This document shows positions 23,451-35,211 of a stretch of 64,000 nt of DNA, one piece after another. Position 1 is the stretch's first letter. Every line of letters starts with the position of its first letter. A program made the translations under genes and the position numbers. The notes beneath the pieces were generated by a model. It did no database searches, was not told the origin of the DNA, and saw nothing but the letters and a program-made list of their open reading frames with translations. Origin of the DNA: Carnegiea gigantea (Eukaryota > Streptophyta > Magnoliopsida > Caryophyllales > Cactaceae); the NCBI GenBank assembly GCA_029747015.1, contig JAKOGI010000126.1:470501-534500 (forward strand), read 5' to 3'.

Positions 23451-26400
23451 ATATCAAGAGAGATTAGAAGGCCGGAAAAGTTACACCAGATCATAATGAA
23501 CACAAAAGAGAAGAGCATTACTGCTATTGCATCACAATATCACAATGAGGTGTTTCGCATTGGTGAAGAAAATTATGTTAATTTGGCTAGTGATGATTGT
23601 TCCTGGACTGCTGACTTGGGAGCCTCTTTCCATGTTACTCCATATGGGAACTATTAACCCATCCTACCGAAATGGTGATTTTGGTACTATCAAGATGGGA
23701 AACCAAGTTTCATACGAAATTGTTGGCATAGGTGACAATACCATGACAACTAACACTGGATGCAAGCTAGTGCTAAAAGATGTGAGGCATGTTCCAGACA
23801 TGCGCCTAAATCTTATATCAGCCGGCAAACTTGACGATGCTGGCCTGGTGAACCACTTTGATGGTGGAAAATGGAAGCTCACAAATGGGAGCATGATACT
23901 TGCCAGAGGTGTAAAGGAAGGTTCTTTGTATGTTATGCAAGGAAAGTTGTACAAAGGGGAAGTTAATATTGTACATGACAACTCAAATTTGGAGTTGTGG
24001 CACAAGAGGCTTAGGCACATCAGCGAGAAAGGATTACAGATCCTTGCTGGAAAAGAGCTCATCGCTAACTTAAAAGGCAAATCACTTGAGCCTTATACTG
24101 ATTGTTTGGCTGGCAAACAACACAGGGTGACATTTCAGAGAAATGGCCATCCAGTAGGAAACAACACATTCTGAGTTGATCCATACTGATGTATGTTCCA
24201 CAACTGAAAGATCACTTGGTGGTGCATTATACTTTATCAGCTTTATTGATGACCATTCCAGGAAAGTTTGCGTCATTTTACTGAGATCAAAAGATAAAGT
24301 ACTTGAAGCATTCAAGGACTTCCATGCAAGGGCCGAATAAGAAACTGGCCAAAAGTTAAAGTGCGTTCGAGCTGATAATGGTGGAGAATACTGTGGTCCA
24401 TTCGAAGCATACTGTAAGTTGCATGGGATTAGACTTGAGAAGATGCCACCAAAAACACTGCAGTTGAATGGTTTAGCTAAGAGAATGAATGGAACCATCG
24501 AAGAAAGATTTCATATACTTTCATACGCTAAACTCCCGAAATCTTTTTGAGGAGAAGTTATGAAGACTGTAGTTGTAATTATAAATCTTTCACCATCGGT
24601 TCCTTTAGATGGAGATATCCCAGAGGAAGTTTGGTCCAAGAGGAAGGTCTCTTACAACCACTTAAAAGTGTTGGGGTGTCGAGCATTCGTCCACATCCCT
24701 AAGGACGAAAGAGCCAAGCTTGACTCAAAGACAAAGGATTGCATCTACCCTAGATCTCTAAGGGATGAATTTGGCTACGAACTCTGGGATCCAGCGAACA
24801 GAAAGATTGTTAGAAGCCGAGATGTCACATTCTTTGAGGACCAAACCCTGGAAGATACAAAATAAGAGATGCCTAAGTTAAAGGTTATTAGAAGTTCTAA
24901 TCCTGATTCGTCCCTTATGGTAGCTGGTAACCTGGGGGAGGACTCAGTTGAAGAACATATCGAAGCTGGCACAAATGAAGATCATGTCTCTTCCTCCAAC
25001 AATTATGTAAGTGAAGATTTGGACGAGCCTAACTTAGGATCTACTGAGTCAGAAATTCAAGAAGAGTCTCAGTTGAGACGATCCACCGGAGAAAGGCCAC
25101 CTTCCAGTAAGATATAGTAAAGATGAGTTCATAAGTCTTACAGATGAGGGGAAACCTCAGAGTTATGAAGAAGCAATGGCTGACAATCACAAAGGAAAAT
25201 GGGCACAAGCCATGCAAGAAGAAATGCAATCCTTGTGTGAGAACCATACGTATGATCTTATGGAGCTGCCCAAAGGAAGATTAGCCTTGAAAAACAAATG
25301 GATATATAGGCTTAAGGCCAAAGAAAATAACCCAAGGCCGAGGTACAAAGTCGATTAATGGTTAAGGGGTCTAGTCAAAAGAGAGGGATTGATTTCAAAG
25401 AAATATTCTCTCTGGTGGTAAAGATGTCATCCATCCGAGTTGTTCTTAGTCTAGCTGCCAGTCTAGATTTGCAGCTTGAGCAACTTGATGTCAAGATGGA
25501 ATTTTTACATGGTGACCCAAAGGAGGAAATTTATATGGAGCAACCCGAAGGATTCGAAGTTGCAGGAAAAGAAAATTTGGTGTGTCGACTGAAAAAGAGC
25601 CTGTGCGGTCTTAAATAAGCGCCAAGACAATGGTACTAGAAATTTGACTCTTTTATGACCGACCATGATTTCAAGAAGACACTCACAGATCATTGTGTCT
25701 TCTTTAAGAGATATGCCAATGGTGATTTTATCATTTGCTACTTTACGTCGATGATATGCTAATCGTTGGGCATGACGTAAAGAAAATTGTTGCCCTAAAG
25801 AAAGTGTTCAGCAAGTCATTCGCCATTGGAAGACTTGGGGTCAACAAAGCAAATCCTTGGGATGAAAATAAGTCGAGATCGATCCAAGAAATTATTATGG
25901 CTACCCCAAGAAAGATATATTGAAAAGTTGCTAGAAAGATTCAATATGCGTAAAGCTAACCCTACTAGTATGTCACTTGCTGTGCATTTTAAGCTGAGCA
26001 CTGAGCAAAGTCCAACAAGTGAGAAAGACAAGATAGAGATGAAAAATGTCCCATATTCATCTACTGTTGGCAGTCTCATGTATGCTATGATATATACCAG
26101 GCCCGATATTGCTTACACCATGGGTGTCGTAAGCGGATTTTGAACGAATCCAAGGTAAGAGCATTGGTTAGCTATGAAATAGATACTACGATATCTTAGG
26201 GGGACATCTACAAAATGTTTGTGCTTTGGCAAAGGAAAACCTGTGTTAGAGGGTTACGCAGATGCTGATATAGCCGGTGACATTGACTCTAGAAAGTCGA
26301 CATCAGGGTACCTAATTACTTTTGCAGGGGGCTATATCTTGGCAGTCTAAGCTCCAAAAATGTGTGGCATTGTCAACCACCAAAGCCAAATGTATTGCAG

Positions 26401-26747
26401 CTACTGAAGCATGTAAGGATATTCTGTGTAGGAAAATTTTCCTACTCAAATTGGGTCTTAAGCAAGAAAAATATGTGTTACGATGTGATAGTCAGAGTGC
26501 TATAAATCTAGCCAAGAACTCCACATTTCACTTTCGTTCAAAACATATTGATGTTCGCTATCAGTGGATACAGGATGTATTGGAAGAAAAACTCCTACGA
26601 CTTGAAAAAGTCCACACCGATGAAAATTGGTCAGACATGATGACCAAGGTGATACCGACTAAAAAGTTCAAAAAATATTGCAAAGATGCCGGTGTGGTGT
26701 CCCCAATTAAGTCGGGAAGGGGGAGATTTGTTGGGTTCCCTCCATAA
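23451..26747 (+). pseudogene. Copia-2 pol (PR-IN-RT-RNase H), heavily broken
   Basis: The protease start reads WTADLGASFHVTP at about 23604, so the catalytic D-S-G is now D-L-G. Integrase zinc region at about 23995-24115, with the first cysteine replaced by tyrosine (EPYTDC); core to about 24560 broken by stops and shifts; integrase C-terminus 24560-24865. RT pieces at 25176-25618 and later, with YVDD near 25741. RNase H to 26747, including TKHI-like SKHIDVRY. At least eight breaks are seen, e.g. stops 24172, 24863, 25356, 25616 and 26141. Confidence 0.9.
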
Positions 26748-27459
26748 TTAGGAGGACCCACATGTACATAATCCCCCCCCCAAAAAAAAAGAGGAAGTCA
26801 AGCAAGCTTGTATTGTTGCAATAGCTGAAAGAAAAGGTGGGGTAGCCAAGGTAGAAAATACTAAGGGAAGCATTTAATGCCATGACCAAGCATATGCTCC
26901 AATTTGCTGGCAAAGCTTTTCTGGACATCAAGAAAGTCAAAGGTGTCTATGCAAGAAGGATTATTTCTCATAAGCTCGTGGAAGACTTTCTTGGTGGCTA
27001 GTGTAGGTATGGGTGGACTTATGTAGATTTGCAAAACCTTCACATTTAATTTCAAGCTCCATTATCCTTTATAAAATGGGATGTACTCAGGGAGTTGAGA
27101 GGCGGAACCAAGTGCGAGCAAAAACACTTGAGAGTTGAGTATATACCACCAAAAAGCAGGTGAGGGAATTTCACCAAATTTAGGTGTGAGAGATTTTGTA
27201 TTCCATCCCGAGTGGGTGAGGTATTCAGTATACCCTTTAATTTGTCAGAGGAGTCAATTTGTAATCCTGATATTACAAGTAGTAGAAGTATTTTTCAAAC
27301 CTACAGTATCGTGGTTTTTCCCTTCTTCTTGGAGAGTTTTTCATGTAAAAAATTCGTGAGTCTCCATCTGCTATATTTCATAATTTTTATTGTCCATCTT
27401 AATTATACAAAGAAGAAAAAGGATCTACTTCCGCTACATTGACCTGACTTTTTCCAATA
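26729..27459 (+). repeat. Copia-2 3' LTR
   Basis: 731 bp, begins TGTTGGG after the purine tract GGGAAGGGGGAGA. Contains C9A9 at 26773-26790 where the 5' LTR has an A-rich run. Confidence 0.95.
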
Positions 27460-27716
27460 GGATTATCACCTAAATGCAACAGAAACCATCTTGTTGTTGA
27501 GATACAGCCTTCTTTTATTGTGCTTTTTTATCTAAGTTCTAATATCATAAATTATACAAGAACCCATGTAAGGAATCAAATAAGGGGAAGAAAGAAAAGA
27601 ACTCAAACTACAGAATAAAGCAAATTCACCTAAAGTTAAAGTTCTTATTCCCATAACTCTGCCTCTCCCTTAATCATCATCTTCCTCTCCTCCTACTTCA
27701 GCACCTATTGTCCGAA

Positions 27717-28611
27717 TCTGATATGAAATCCAACATTGAATATGGTAAGCTACACCACCTTACCTTCATACCTTCCTCTTAACTTTCCAAGAATGAAAGT
27801 CAAAGTCAGAATCAATACGCATTCCTCAAAGGATTGATAAATTTAATAGTTTAGATTACCAAAATAAAGAGCAGGAAAAGATGACGAGTTTAAGTTTACA
27901 ACGTTCTCGCCACCCAAGCGGCAACGCAGATAGTTACATAAGGAGAGCATGCTCCACATCCAGTAGAATGGACTCCATTGCATCATTAACCAACTGGCCA
28001 TATAAGAGCTAGCGCCAAAAAATGAGGAGGCCATCAATGTCACGTATGTCTTGTGCCCCTAATTATTTCTTTACCATCTCAGCCTCGCATTTTACCTATT
28101 GGTGTAGGAGATGAAATTGATATTTGATACCCTAGAATGATAGAATGTTCAGTTAAAACTTGGAGATATAGCATAGTATCTATGAAGAAAATCAGAATAT
28201 AAAACCAGATAAGAGCAGAAAGTAAAACCTGTAGATAGGCATATAGAAACAGAAAATGGCTGAGGGAGAAAGTACCTAAACGGCCCAGAGTCAGACTTCG
28301 CAAATAGAAATAAGAAGAAACACAGGAGCAAAAATTGTAACCATATGGATGTCCTCCTAAGCAGGTATGTCACTCCAGTTCTATTAAAGTCGGAAAAGTA
28401 TATTAAATGGAAGAAACATGTAGCAGCAGAAAATATATTGCCACCAAACACCAGTGTGATATGGAAAGATCAGCAGCCAAGCTCTTATACATCACAACTT
28501 CACGGAAAGACAATTATGACACGAGACCTATTCATTATTAACAAGGATGCAGCCCCCACAATGGGGGCATCTAACAACTGAAATGGATCACCATTCTGCA
28601 GGTGGGTAACT
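27717..28611. other. Gene-free stretch
   Basis: Short open frames only, overlapping on both strands with no recognisable motif. Confidence 0.45.
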
Positions 28612-28619
28612 TTCAGAAA

Positions 28620-29136
28620 TAGAGGTGTACATTATTCGATCCAACCCGAACTGGACCAAAGATCGGGTTGGACCAGACCGAATCGGTCTGGACCGAGTGC
28701 ATTCGGTCCTGTCCTTGGTACAAAAAAATTACCTTATTAGGTCTTCGGTCCGGTTCAGTTCACCGATCCAGACCGAGGACAGACTATTTTTAAAAATAAA
28801 ATAAAATAAAGAATTGTTAAGAGTTTGGGACTTTCTTTTTGATTTTTTTTTAAATCAAAGATAATGCCAAGTGCAAACTAACGCTCTTTAGAATTAGTAA
28901 ACAAAATCAATAATAACATGATTTTGGCTAAAATTAATTGAGTCAATAAGCTTTGTTCCAACCATACTTGAAAATAAATTCAGTCTGCTTTGGTCGGCCG
29001 CCGTCCGGTCCAAGTTTTTTGGTCCAGTCCCGGTCTGGCTCTAATTCTCTCCAGTCCTCAGTCCGTACTTTTTCTCTTAATCGGTCTTTCCACCTCGGTC
29101 CGATCCAGTCAAAGTTTGGACCATTGAACACTCCTA
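28620..29136. mobile_element. hAT MITE rich in GGTCC motifs
   Basis: 517 bp with perfect 8-bp TSD TTCAGAAA (28612-28619 and 29137-29144) and inverted ends TAGAGGTGTACA and TGAACACTCCTA (9 of 12 pair). The interior is full of GGTCCGG/GGACCG motifs in both orientations. TSD length and TAGAGGTGT-type ends point to the hAT superfamily, as in the element at 3259. Confidence 0.9.
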
Positions 29137-29144
29137 TTCAGAAA

Positions 29145-29369
29145 GCAGATGAATCTCCACAATCATCACGACACTCTGTAACATGTGAAAGTGGGTAGTA
29201 ACACCGCTGATTAGCAAACCAATTGTTAAACCTTCCCATTTAACAGTAGGCCATCTCATGCTCCACCTGAGATGTAAAAGGCCATCAGTTGTTGTCAGAG
29301 CCCATTACTTTTGCGTCAAAGGCATTGATGGCTAGGTGATTTGTGTGAATTGATTTTGCATGATGTTAG
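29145..29369. other. Short gene-free gap before Copia-4 LTR
   Basis: Nothing recognised. Confidence 0.4.
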
Positions 29370-29976
29370 TGTTAGGAAAATAAGTCTAAATCAATGGCAA
29401 GAGAATGGGAACTGAAGCTGTGCCGTGGGAGTACCATTGCCTTGAAAGCGATTTCGCCTTAATCACGGTGTAAATCGAAAACAGTCGTTCGCTCCACAAG
29501 GTTTTCATAGCTAGCTTACTGAACACGTGCACTCGCGGCCAGAAGCTTGGAATATACAAGAGTACAATTGCCTATAACAAGGAAGAGAATAGTAGAAAGT
29601 GGAGAAGGAGAAGAGATGCTTGGTGTGACTTAAAAGTGCAAGGGAGTAGGTTATTTATACTGTAGAGTGGAGCTGTTGGAGGTGAGAAAAAGAAGGAACA
29701 TATGTGGTGCAAAGGGAATTCCTGGCCAAAAAACAGGGACACTACTCTTACCGCTGAAAACCAGCACCACTAGCCGTTAACGAGAAAAAATGGGAGAGAA
29801 ATCTGCAGCCAATAGACAAAAATACTAAAAGAAATTTTCTCTAAAAAATTAGCATATAAGGGCCCACGACTGCGCCCAGCTGGCCAGCCCGAACCGGGCC
29901 GGCGAGCAGCGTGCGTGCGTGTGGTGTTTACCATCACCCCACAGCCCACTAAAAGCAAGCCCAATGTTATTCAACA
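29370..29976 (-). repeat. Copia-4 3' LTR (minus strand)
   Basis: Reads TGTTGAATAAC to TTTCCTAACA on the minus strand, 607 bp. A TATA box (TATAAATAACC) lies on the minus strand at about 29650-29660. The sense start is uncertain: an alternative boundary at 30007 follows a better purine tract (TTTTGGGAGTAGGAG). Confidence 0.6.
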
Positions 29977-30649
29977 GGCCCAAAGAAGAAAATAAAGATA
30001 ATTCCCACTCCTACTCCCAAAACCACCTGTGTAGGACAAAAGGACATAGGAAAAGTAAGGGGCTAGTGAATGCCATTACACACAACAATCCCCTAGTAAT
30101 GGCATACAGACTACCACAGAGAAGATCTGGGTAACGGAAGGATTAGACACTTAAGTATCAATATCTTTCGATTGAATTGACACATAGTGAGGTAGGGCAA
30201 CAATCGTGTCTATCGAGTGAACAAAACTTGAACTTGACAGACCCTGATTTAGACTCCACAACACATATTAATCCTCATGGACACCGCATATTCTGCGATA
30301 ATTAACTAGAGCCGTTGAGGGACTATGCGCACACCTTGGGTCTCATAAGTGCTCTAGAGAGACATCCGTTAGTCTCTCATAGAAGGCGGCTAAACCTTCA
30401 CATTTACGTAGGTAATTCCATCAAGTTCATCTCAACATGAACCACTATACCCATGGCTATGGAATCATTAAGAGCACAATAATGCTCAACCTCACATTTA
30501 TCAAGTAGTGGATCCATCAATTGCATCTCAGTAGCACCACCGCAGTGGATTATGGATCCATTAAGAGCATAAGAGTTCAACATCTCATAAGCACTACCGC
30601 ACGTCATTAGGATGAGAATGTAGTGTGTATTGAGGGTAATATGGCTTCA

Positions 30650-31965
30650 TTTGACCACAAGAGGGTATCCACCATACTATCTCAATTCATGGGTTTGAGT
30701 CCCATCCCCCTCGACGTATCAAGAACGACTCGCCTGGTTAATTCCTTAGTCAGTGGATCCGTTATATTTTTCTTGGATCTCACGTATTCTAAGGAAATGA
30801 TGTCGTGTTTTAGCAACTATTTTACTGCACTGTGTCTGATGAGGATATGTCTCTTCTTTCCATTATACATACTATTGTGTATAACTCTGATTGCTACCTG
30901 CGAGTCACAGTGAAGGAAAATAGCCGTAGGCGACCTCCCCCACAGTGGCATATCTGCTAGTAGGTCTTTCAGCCATTCAACTTCTTGATCTGCCAACGCA
31001 AAAGCAATAAATTCAGCTTCCATGGTAGGATCGAGCTATACAGGTATGTTTGGCAGACTTCCACGAGATAGCTCCTCCACCTAAGCTAAATACATAACCA
31101 CTAGTAGAACTAACTTTATTGTTATTAGAGAGCCAGTTTGCTTCACAAAATCCTTCTGACATAATAGGAAGTTTACTAAAATGCAAACACCAGTCCATAG
31201 TACCTCTCAGGTACTAAAGCAAATGAAATAATGCATCCCAATGCTCTTTACTAGGGTTATGAGTATAACAACTCAGTCGACTAATAGCATAAGCAATGTC
31301 AGGTCGAGTATAGTTCATAAGGAACATTACACTCCCTATAATTTTAGCATACTCAGTTTGGGAGATACTACACCTTTATTCTTTTTAAGATGTAAGCTAG
31401 GGTCATAAGAGTTCTCACTGAAAGCACATCAAAATAGTTAAATTTCTTCAACAATTTCTCAATATAATGAGATCGACACAAAGAAAAACATTAGTCTTTC
31501 TAATCTTAATGCCTAGGATTACATCAGCTTCACCTATGTCCTTCTTTTCAAAATGAGAATACAATCATTTTTTTGTCTCATTAACAACATGTAAATTAGT
31601 ACCAAATATTAACATGTCATCCACATATAGACATATTATCAAACAATCTAAACCTATTATCTTTGAACACACACAGGAATCAGAGGTGTGCACAATAAAG
31701 CCATTTTGTACTACCGTGCCATCAAATTTTTCTTACCACTGTTTAGGAGCTTGCTTAAGGTCGTAAAGAGATTTCTCAAGCTTGCATACTTTATTCTCCT
31801 GTCCAGGAATTACACAACCCTCAGGTTGAGTCATATAAATCTCTTCCTCTAGGTCACCATTAAAGAATGTTGTTTTTTAATCCATCTAATGCATGATAAG
31901 AGCATGGATGGTAGCTAAGGCGACCGGAGTTCTAATAGTGGCTATCTTAGTCACAGGAGAATATA
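30650..31965 (-). pseudogene. Copia-4 RT/RNase H remnant
   Basis: RT with YVDDML at about 31612-31630 and [14 protein letters not shown] at about 31805-31860. RNase H is visible as [26 protein letters not shown] and LHCDSQVAI (31198-30817), with a PLWGR spacer typical of Copia elements whose 3' region ends in SRGMGLKP. Stops occur in RT and between RT and RNase H, and the frame shifts repeatedly between 31600 and 31200. Order and direction are correct for minus-strand Copia pol. Confidence 0.9.
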
Positions 31966-32560
31966 TGGGAAAATTTGACACTTTGGTACTTTCAATTTTA
32001 GCGTATTCACACGTTAGACCAAATTTTGAAAATCTTTACATGTTGGTACCCCTAGTTTTGGCACAAGTGACTTTCTGTGCTTTTTATTATCAATTTAGTC
32101 CCTGAACTTTTAAAAATTATAGAAAGGCCCCTAAAAAGTGTTAGCTATGCAAATAAACTATTTTTAGGGTTTTTTTAACAAAAATGCTTGATTAAACTTC
32201 TTATACTGACTTTACTGATACTAGTTATCATAATCTACTACTTACATCTTATATATTATACTTTCTGCGGTTATAAACCCTCCATGGTTAGCAAAAATAA
32301 TTAAAACTTAATTGGAGAGTTTCGACCAATACCTGAACTTAGTCGACGTTAGACTCTAGCGTTCCTCTAACTTCCAATTTATAGAGATTGCTAATCTCAA
32401 CCACACATTCCTTAAATCAGGCATAGTGCAGATCCATTTCATTTCTTAGCTCGAACCGTAATCACTAATCAAGTTTTATATTTTAAAGGATAGTGATACT
32501 TTAATCAAAAAATTATAATATTTAAGGCATAAGATTCAATTGAATAATATTCCCTACTAG
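31966..32560. other. AT-rich stretch, unassigned
   Basis: No coding frame. Contains phrases such as TAGTCCCTGAACTTTT that are common in plant repeats. It may be eroded element sequence. Confidence 0.35.
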
Positions 32561-32569
32561 AAAACTTCT

Positions 32570-32575
32570 TTTATT
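32570..32575 (-). terminator. Candidate viral polyadenylation signal
   Basis: AATAAA on the minus strand, 160 bases downstream of the TATA box at 32742. Caulimovirids have a polyadenylation signal shortly after the transcription start, used on the second pass. Confidence 0.45.
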
Positions 32576-32732
32576 GAAAGCTTGAAAGTGGAAATATTAC
32601 AAGGGAAAGCTAGAAGAGGGACTTAAGTTAAGATCATTAACGATGCTTGCTCATAAAGAAATAGAGAATCCCGACATCTCTTTTGCTCAAGAATGCTCAA
32701 ATGATCGTGTCCCTTCTCAGCACTCGACATCT

Positions 32733-32742
32733 CCTTTTATAG
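32733..32742 (-). promoter_or_regulatory. Candidate pararetroviral promoter TATA box
   Basis: Minus strand reads CCCTCTATAAAAGGAG, close in form to the TATA region of caulimovirid full-length-transcript promoters. Four copies of a short repeat lie just upstream. Confidence 0.55.
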
Positions 32743-32769
32743 AGGGTTGGGGGCATATAGGATGCCCTA

Positions 32770-32855
32770 ATGGCTACAGTACATGCTGATTTTTCACATG
32801 GCTGCAGTACACACTGGCGGCTACAGTACATACTGACGGGTACAGTACATTGCTT
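32770..32855 (-). repeat. Short repeats upstream of the viral TATA box
   Basis: Four copies of a unit like TGTACTGTAGCC (spacings about 20-35) on the minus strand, with a TGACG-type motif (CTGACGG on the plus strand) between copies. The position suggests an enhancer-like array; that role is inference. Confidence 0.5.
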
Positions 32856-32954
32856 TATTTTACTGACTAGGCACTTGTCAAAATAGTACAATAATGGAGC
32901 AACCACTTTTCAGTGCTTTTATTGATAACAAGCCTAGTCATTGGTATTGAGATT

Positions 32955-33533
32955 CTACATTCTTTCATCTCCAATTATGTCTTCCAAACCATTATTATTT
33001 GGATAATCATCAAAACCTTCATCTAATTGAAGATGCTCTGGGTCCCATTTCTCAAATAATTCTAGAAGATATTTCTTTCCTTTTTCTGATAAGAATTTTT
33101 CAGCTCCAACATTAAAGAGATAATCAAAGATATCTTTTGAGACTACTCCTTCCACCTTCATGTACTCTTTGAACTTATTACCATAGGCAAAAGTAGTATT
33201 TCTACAATGCAGTAACATTTTTTCTTGTTCAATTAATGCCCAACATTGATGATAAATGTTGAAAAATCCAATGACTCTTGTTAGAGTATGATCAGTAATT
33301 AATAATCGCCGTTCAGGAACCCATTCTTGTCATTGATCGTAGAGATCGTCGTAATCAACGATCTGAATAAGATAATTGGCTGGTTTGGCTTTTCCATTTT
33401 CATATTTGCTTAATGCACTATACACTTCCAAAGTTAAACATCTGCTAACTGAAATTTTTGTTGGTCCTTCAGGAGATGTAAGGATCCAATGGATGCGCAA
33501 CATGCATGGCTGAAATTTCATTAGTCTTGACAA
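32955..33533 (-). pseudogene. Pararetroviral downstream ORF, one stop
   Basis: A single frame of 193 codons interrupted by one TGA (at about 33328), ending at a natural stop at 32955. The sequence is hydrophilic, with acidic ends (LQLDEGFDDYPNNNGLEDI). I do not recognise a domain. Its place after RNase H and before the promoter region corresponds to the second ORF of florendovirus-like genomes, whose function is not established. The frame may once have begun farther upstream, since 33767-33558 is also open in another frame. Confidence 0.5.
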
Positions 33534-34053
33534 AATGGGAACTTTGATATGGGATTTCTATAAAGTAAAGTACCATCCTGTGTTCCCAAGCTTTAATGAT
33601 ATGGTCATTTGAGGATATTGAATTTGCTGGGAAACTAACACCACCAACTCCAAACTTATTGAGAAAATATATAGTTGTACCCCGAGACTCCTAAATATTA
33701 TAGGAATAATGATGATAAAAGTCGATGCAGGCTGCATACCCCTCATTGAACCATTTTTCTTGAACATGAGAACTTATTTTTTCTTAAATATCATAAGGAC
33801 ACCGTAGGTAATTAACTTGTAACTCTAGAAGGGAAAATCTTTACGTTGTTAGGTGGGCTGTAGATAGTAGACTAAAATGTAATCTACTTTTTGTGTGGAA
33901 TTCCAAGTTATCAATAAGGACTCTACTAGAAGGAGAAACCCGTTCTAGTAGGAATGATATTTTATTATGGATTTCCTCCTTTTCCGACAGGAGGTCGGCT
34001 TTGATGATTACTATTGGCGAGTTTAAGAGTTAAACTGTCTGGCAGAGAGTTCT

Positions 34054-35211
34054 TCAATCCCTGTATATGTTTAATAGAGAAGGAAAATTGGTTAAGCCAT
34101 AATTGCCAATGTAGGAGTCGCCCTTGCGCTTGCATATTTGATAAATTCTTTTCACAAAACTAAGTATTCCTTTGCAATCAGTTTGAATAAGAAAAGGTTT
34201 TGGGGCTAAAAAGATTAAGAACTTTTCAATTCCCCTTATGACTACAAGGATTTCTTTTTCCATCATAGGATAATTGTATTCTGCCTTATTAAAACTCCCG
34301 CTGCAAATATTTGTAGAGTTTTTCTCCTTCTTTGATTTTGAGTACTGCACTCCAGTGCTCATTGTTGGCATCTGTCTCAAGAAGTAAATCATCTCCCACA
34401 TTAGGTAAATTAAGACTAGGAAGATTTTTACACATCTTTTTGAAGTTCTGGACAATCTTGAATCGTTAGTGGTCCATGTCCAACTCATATCTTTGTTGAG
34501 TTTTTGCTACAATGGCTTTCTTAGTTTAGCCAAATCTTTAATGAAATCTGAAGCATAAATAAGGCATCTAAGAAATCTTTCCAACTACTTCCTATCTTCA
34601 ATCTTTTCAGAAAATTTTTTTATTTTTTTCAGAATATATTTATGTAGAATGATTTGTCAAGTTTTTATCTTTAGGCCTAAGAACTCAATTTGTTGTTCAG
34701 CATAAATGCACTTATCCTTCCCAAGTATAATATCATGATCAATACATCTTTGGGAGACAGCTAAGACATCATCTTTGTGCTGCTCTATGGTTTTGGAAAA
34801 GACAAAGATATCATCGATGTAAACTAAACAACAATGATTAAGGTTTTTGAAGATGTTATCCATTCGTCTTTGGAATATTTGAGGTGCATTCTTTAGACCA
34901 AATGGCATTACCATCCATTCATAATGTCCTTGAGGGGCGCTAAAGGCAGTTAAAGGAATGCTTTTTTCATCCATTTTAATTTACCAGTATCCACTTTTGC
35001 AATCCATTTTCGAAAACCAAGAGGTGCCTTGAATTCTATTAAAAAGGATTGTTTTGTTAGGAATGTAATAACCATCAAAGACAATATTATCATTAAATTT
35101 TTGATAATTGATTACCATTCTTGCTTTTCCTCTTTTTTCTTCAGCATGATTTCTTAACATGAAAGCAGGACTAGCGTGAGGACTCTTGCTATTCCTAATT
35201 AATCCTTTTAT
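34054..35211 (-). pseudogene. Pararetroviral RT/RNase H remnant
   Basis: Replicase region of a caulimovirid, which would copy pregenomic RNA to DNA. RT is read from 35211 (motifs GLIRNSKSPH, RMVINYQKFND, SKMDCKSGYW), with an in-frame TAA at 34981-34983, then PQGHYEW and PFGLKNAPQIFQRRMDNIF, and the catalytic box YIDDI at about 34812-34826. RNase H is recognised by ETDANNEHW (about 34350-34376), YNYPMMEKEIL and FLIQTDCKG. The frame shifts between 34376 and 34310 and again after 34150. RT motifs place it in Caulimoviridae and not among the Ty3 elements; the genus cannot be fixed by eye. Confidence 0.88.

Larger units (their letters stand above)
21932..27459 (+). mobile_element. Copia-2: complete Copia LTR retrotransposon
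   Basis: A 5528-bp element with LTRs of 728 and 731 bp, perfect TSD GGATT (21927-21931 and 27460-27464), primer site TAGCATCAGAGC (22661-22672, two changes from the tRNA-Met complement) and polypurine tract 26714-26726. The last bases of the 3' LTR are TA in place of CA. LTR divergence and the number of breaks are higher than in Copia-1, so it is older. It sits inside tandem unit 2; unit 1 is the empty site. Confidence 0.96.
20979..27716 (+). repeat. Tandem duplication, unit 2 (interrupted by MITE and Copia-2)
   Basis: Second copy of 19451-20978. It carries an hAT MITE at 21400-21571 and Copia-2 at 21932-27459 that unit 1 lacks, and it lacks the TRIM of unit 1. Homology resumes at ATCACCTAAATGCA (27465) and ends near 27716. 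Confidence 0.85.
29370..31965 (-). mobile_element. Copia-4: 5'-truncated Copia retrotransposon (minus strand)
   Basis: Contains the RT C-terminal half, RNase H, a long 3' untranslated region (30010-30650) and one LTR. Gag, protease, integrase and the 5' LTR are absent; the break is at about 31965, where RT sequence stops after SPVTKIATI. Its 3' untranslated region resembles the interior of the LARD at 47562-51458. Confidence 0.85.
32560..35211 (-). mobile_element. Endogenous pararetrovirus (Caulimoviridae) fragment
   Basis: A partial viral genome on the minus strand: RT and RNase H (35211-34054), an unidentified downstream frame (33533-32955), then a non-coding region with a TATA box and polyadenylation signal (32860-32560). 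This order fits a caulimovirid with a second small ORF, as reported for florendoviruses. Movement protein, coat protein and protease are missing, and the fragment ends where a Ty3-type LTR begins at 35212. Stops and frame shifts throughout show it is an old integrated relic. Confidence 0.85.

Noticed and set aside
32770..32855. CRISPR-like array
   Set aside because: The repeats are short, imperfect and unevenly spaced in plant nuclear DNA next to a viral promoter. No CRISPR array is present anywhere in the window.
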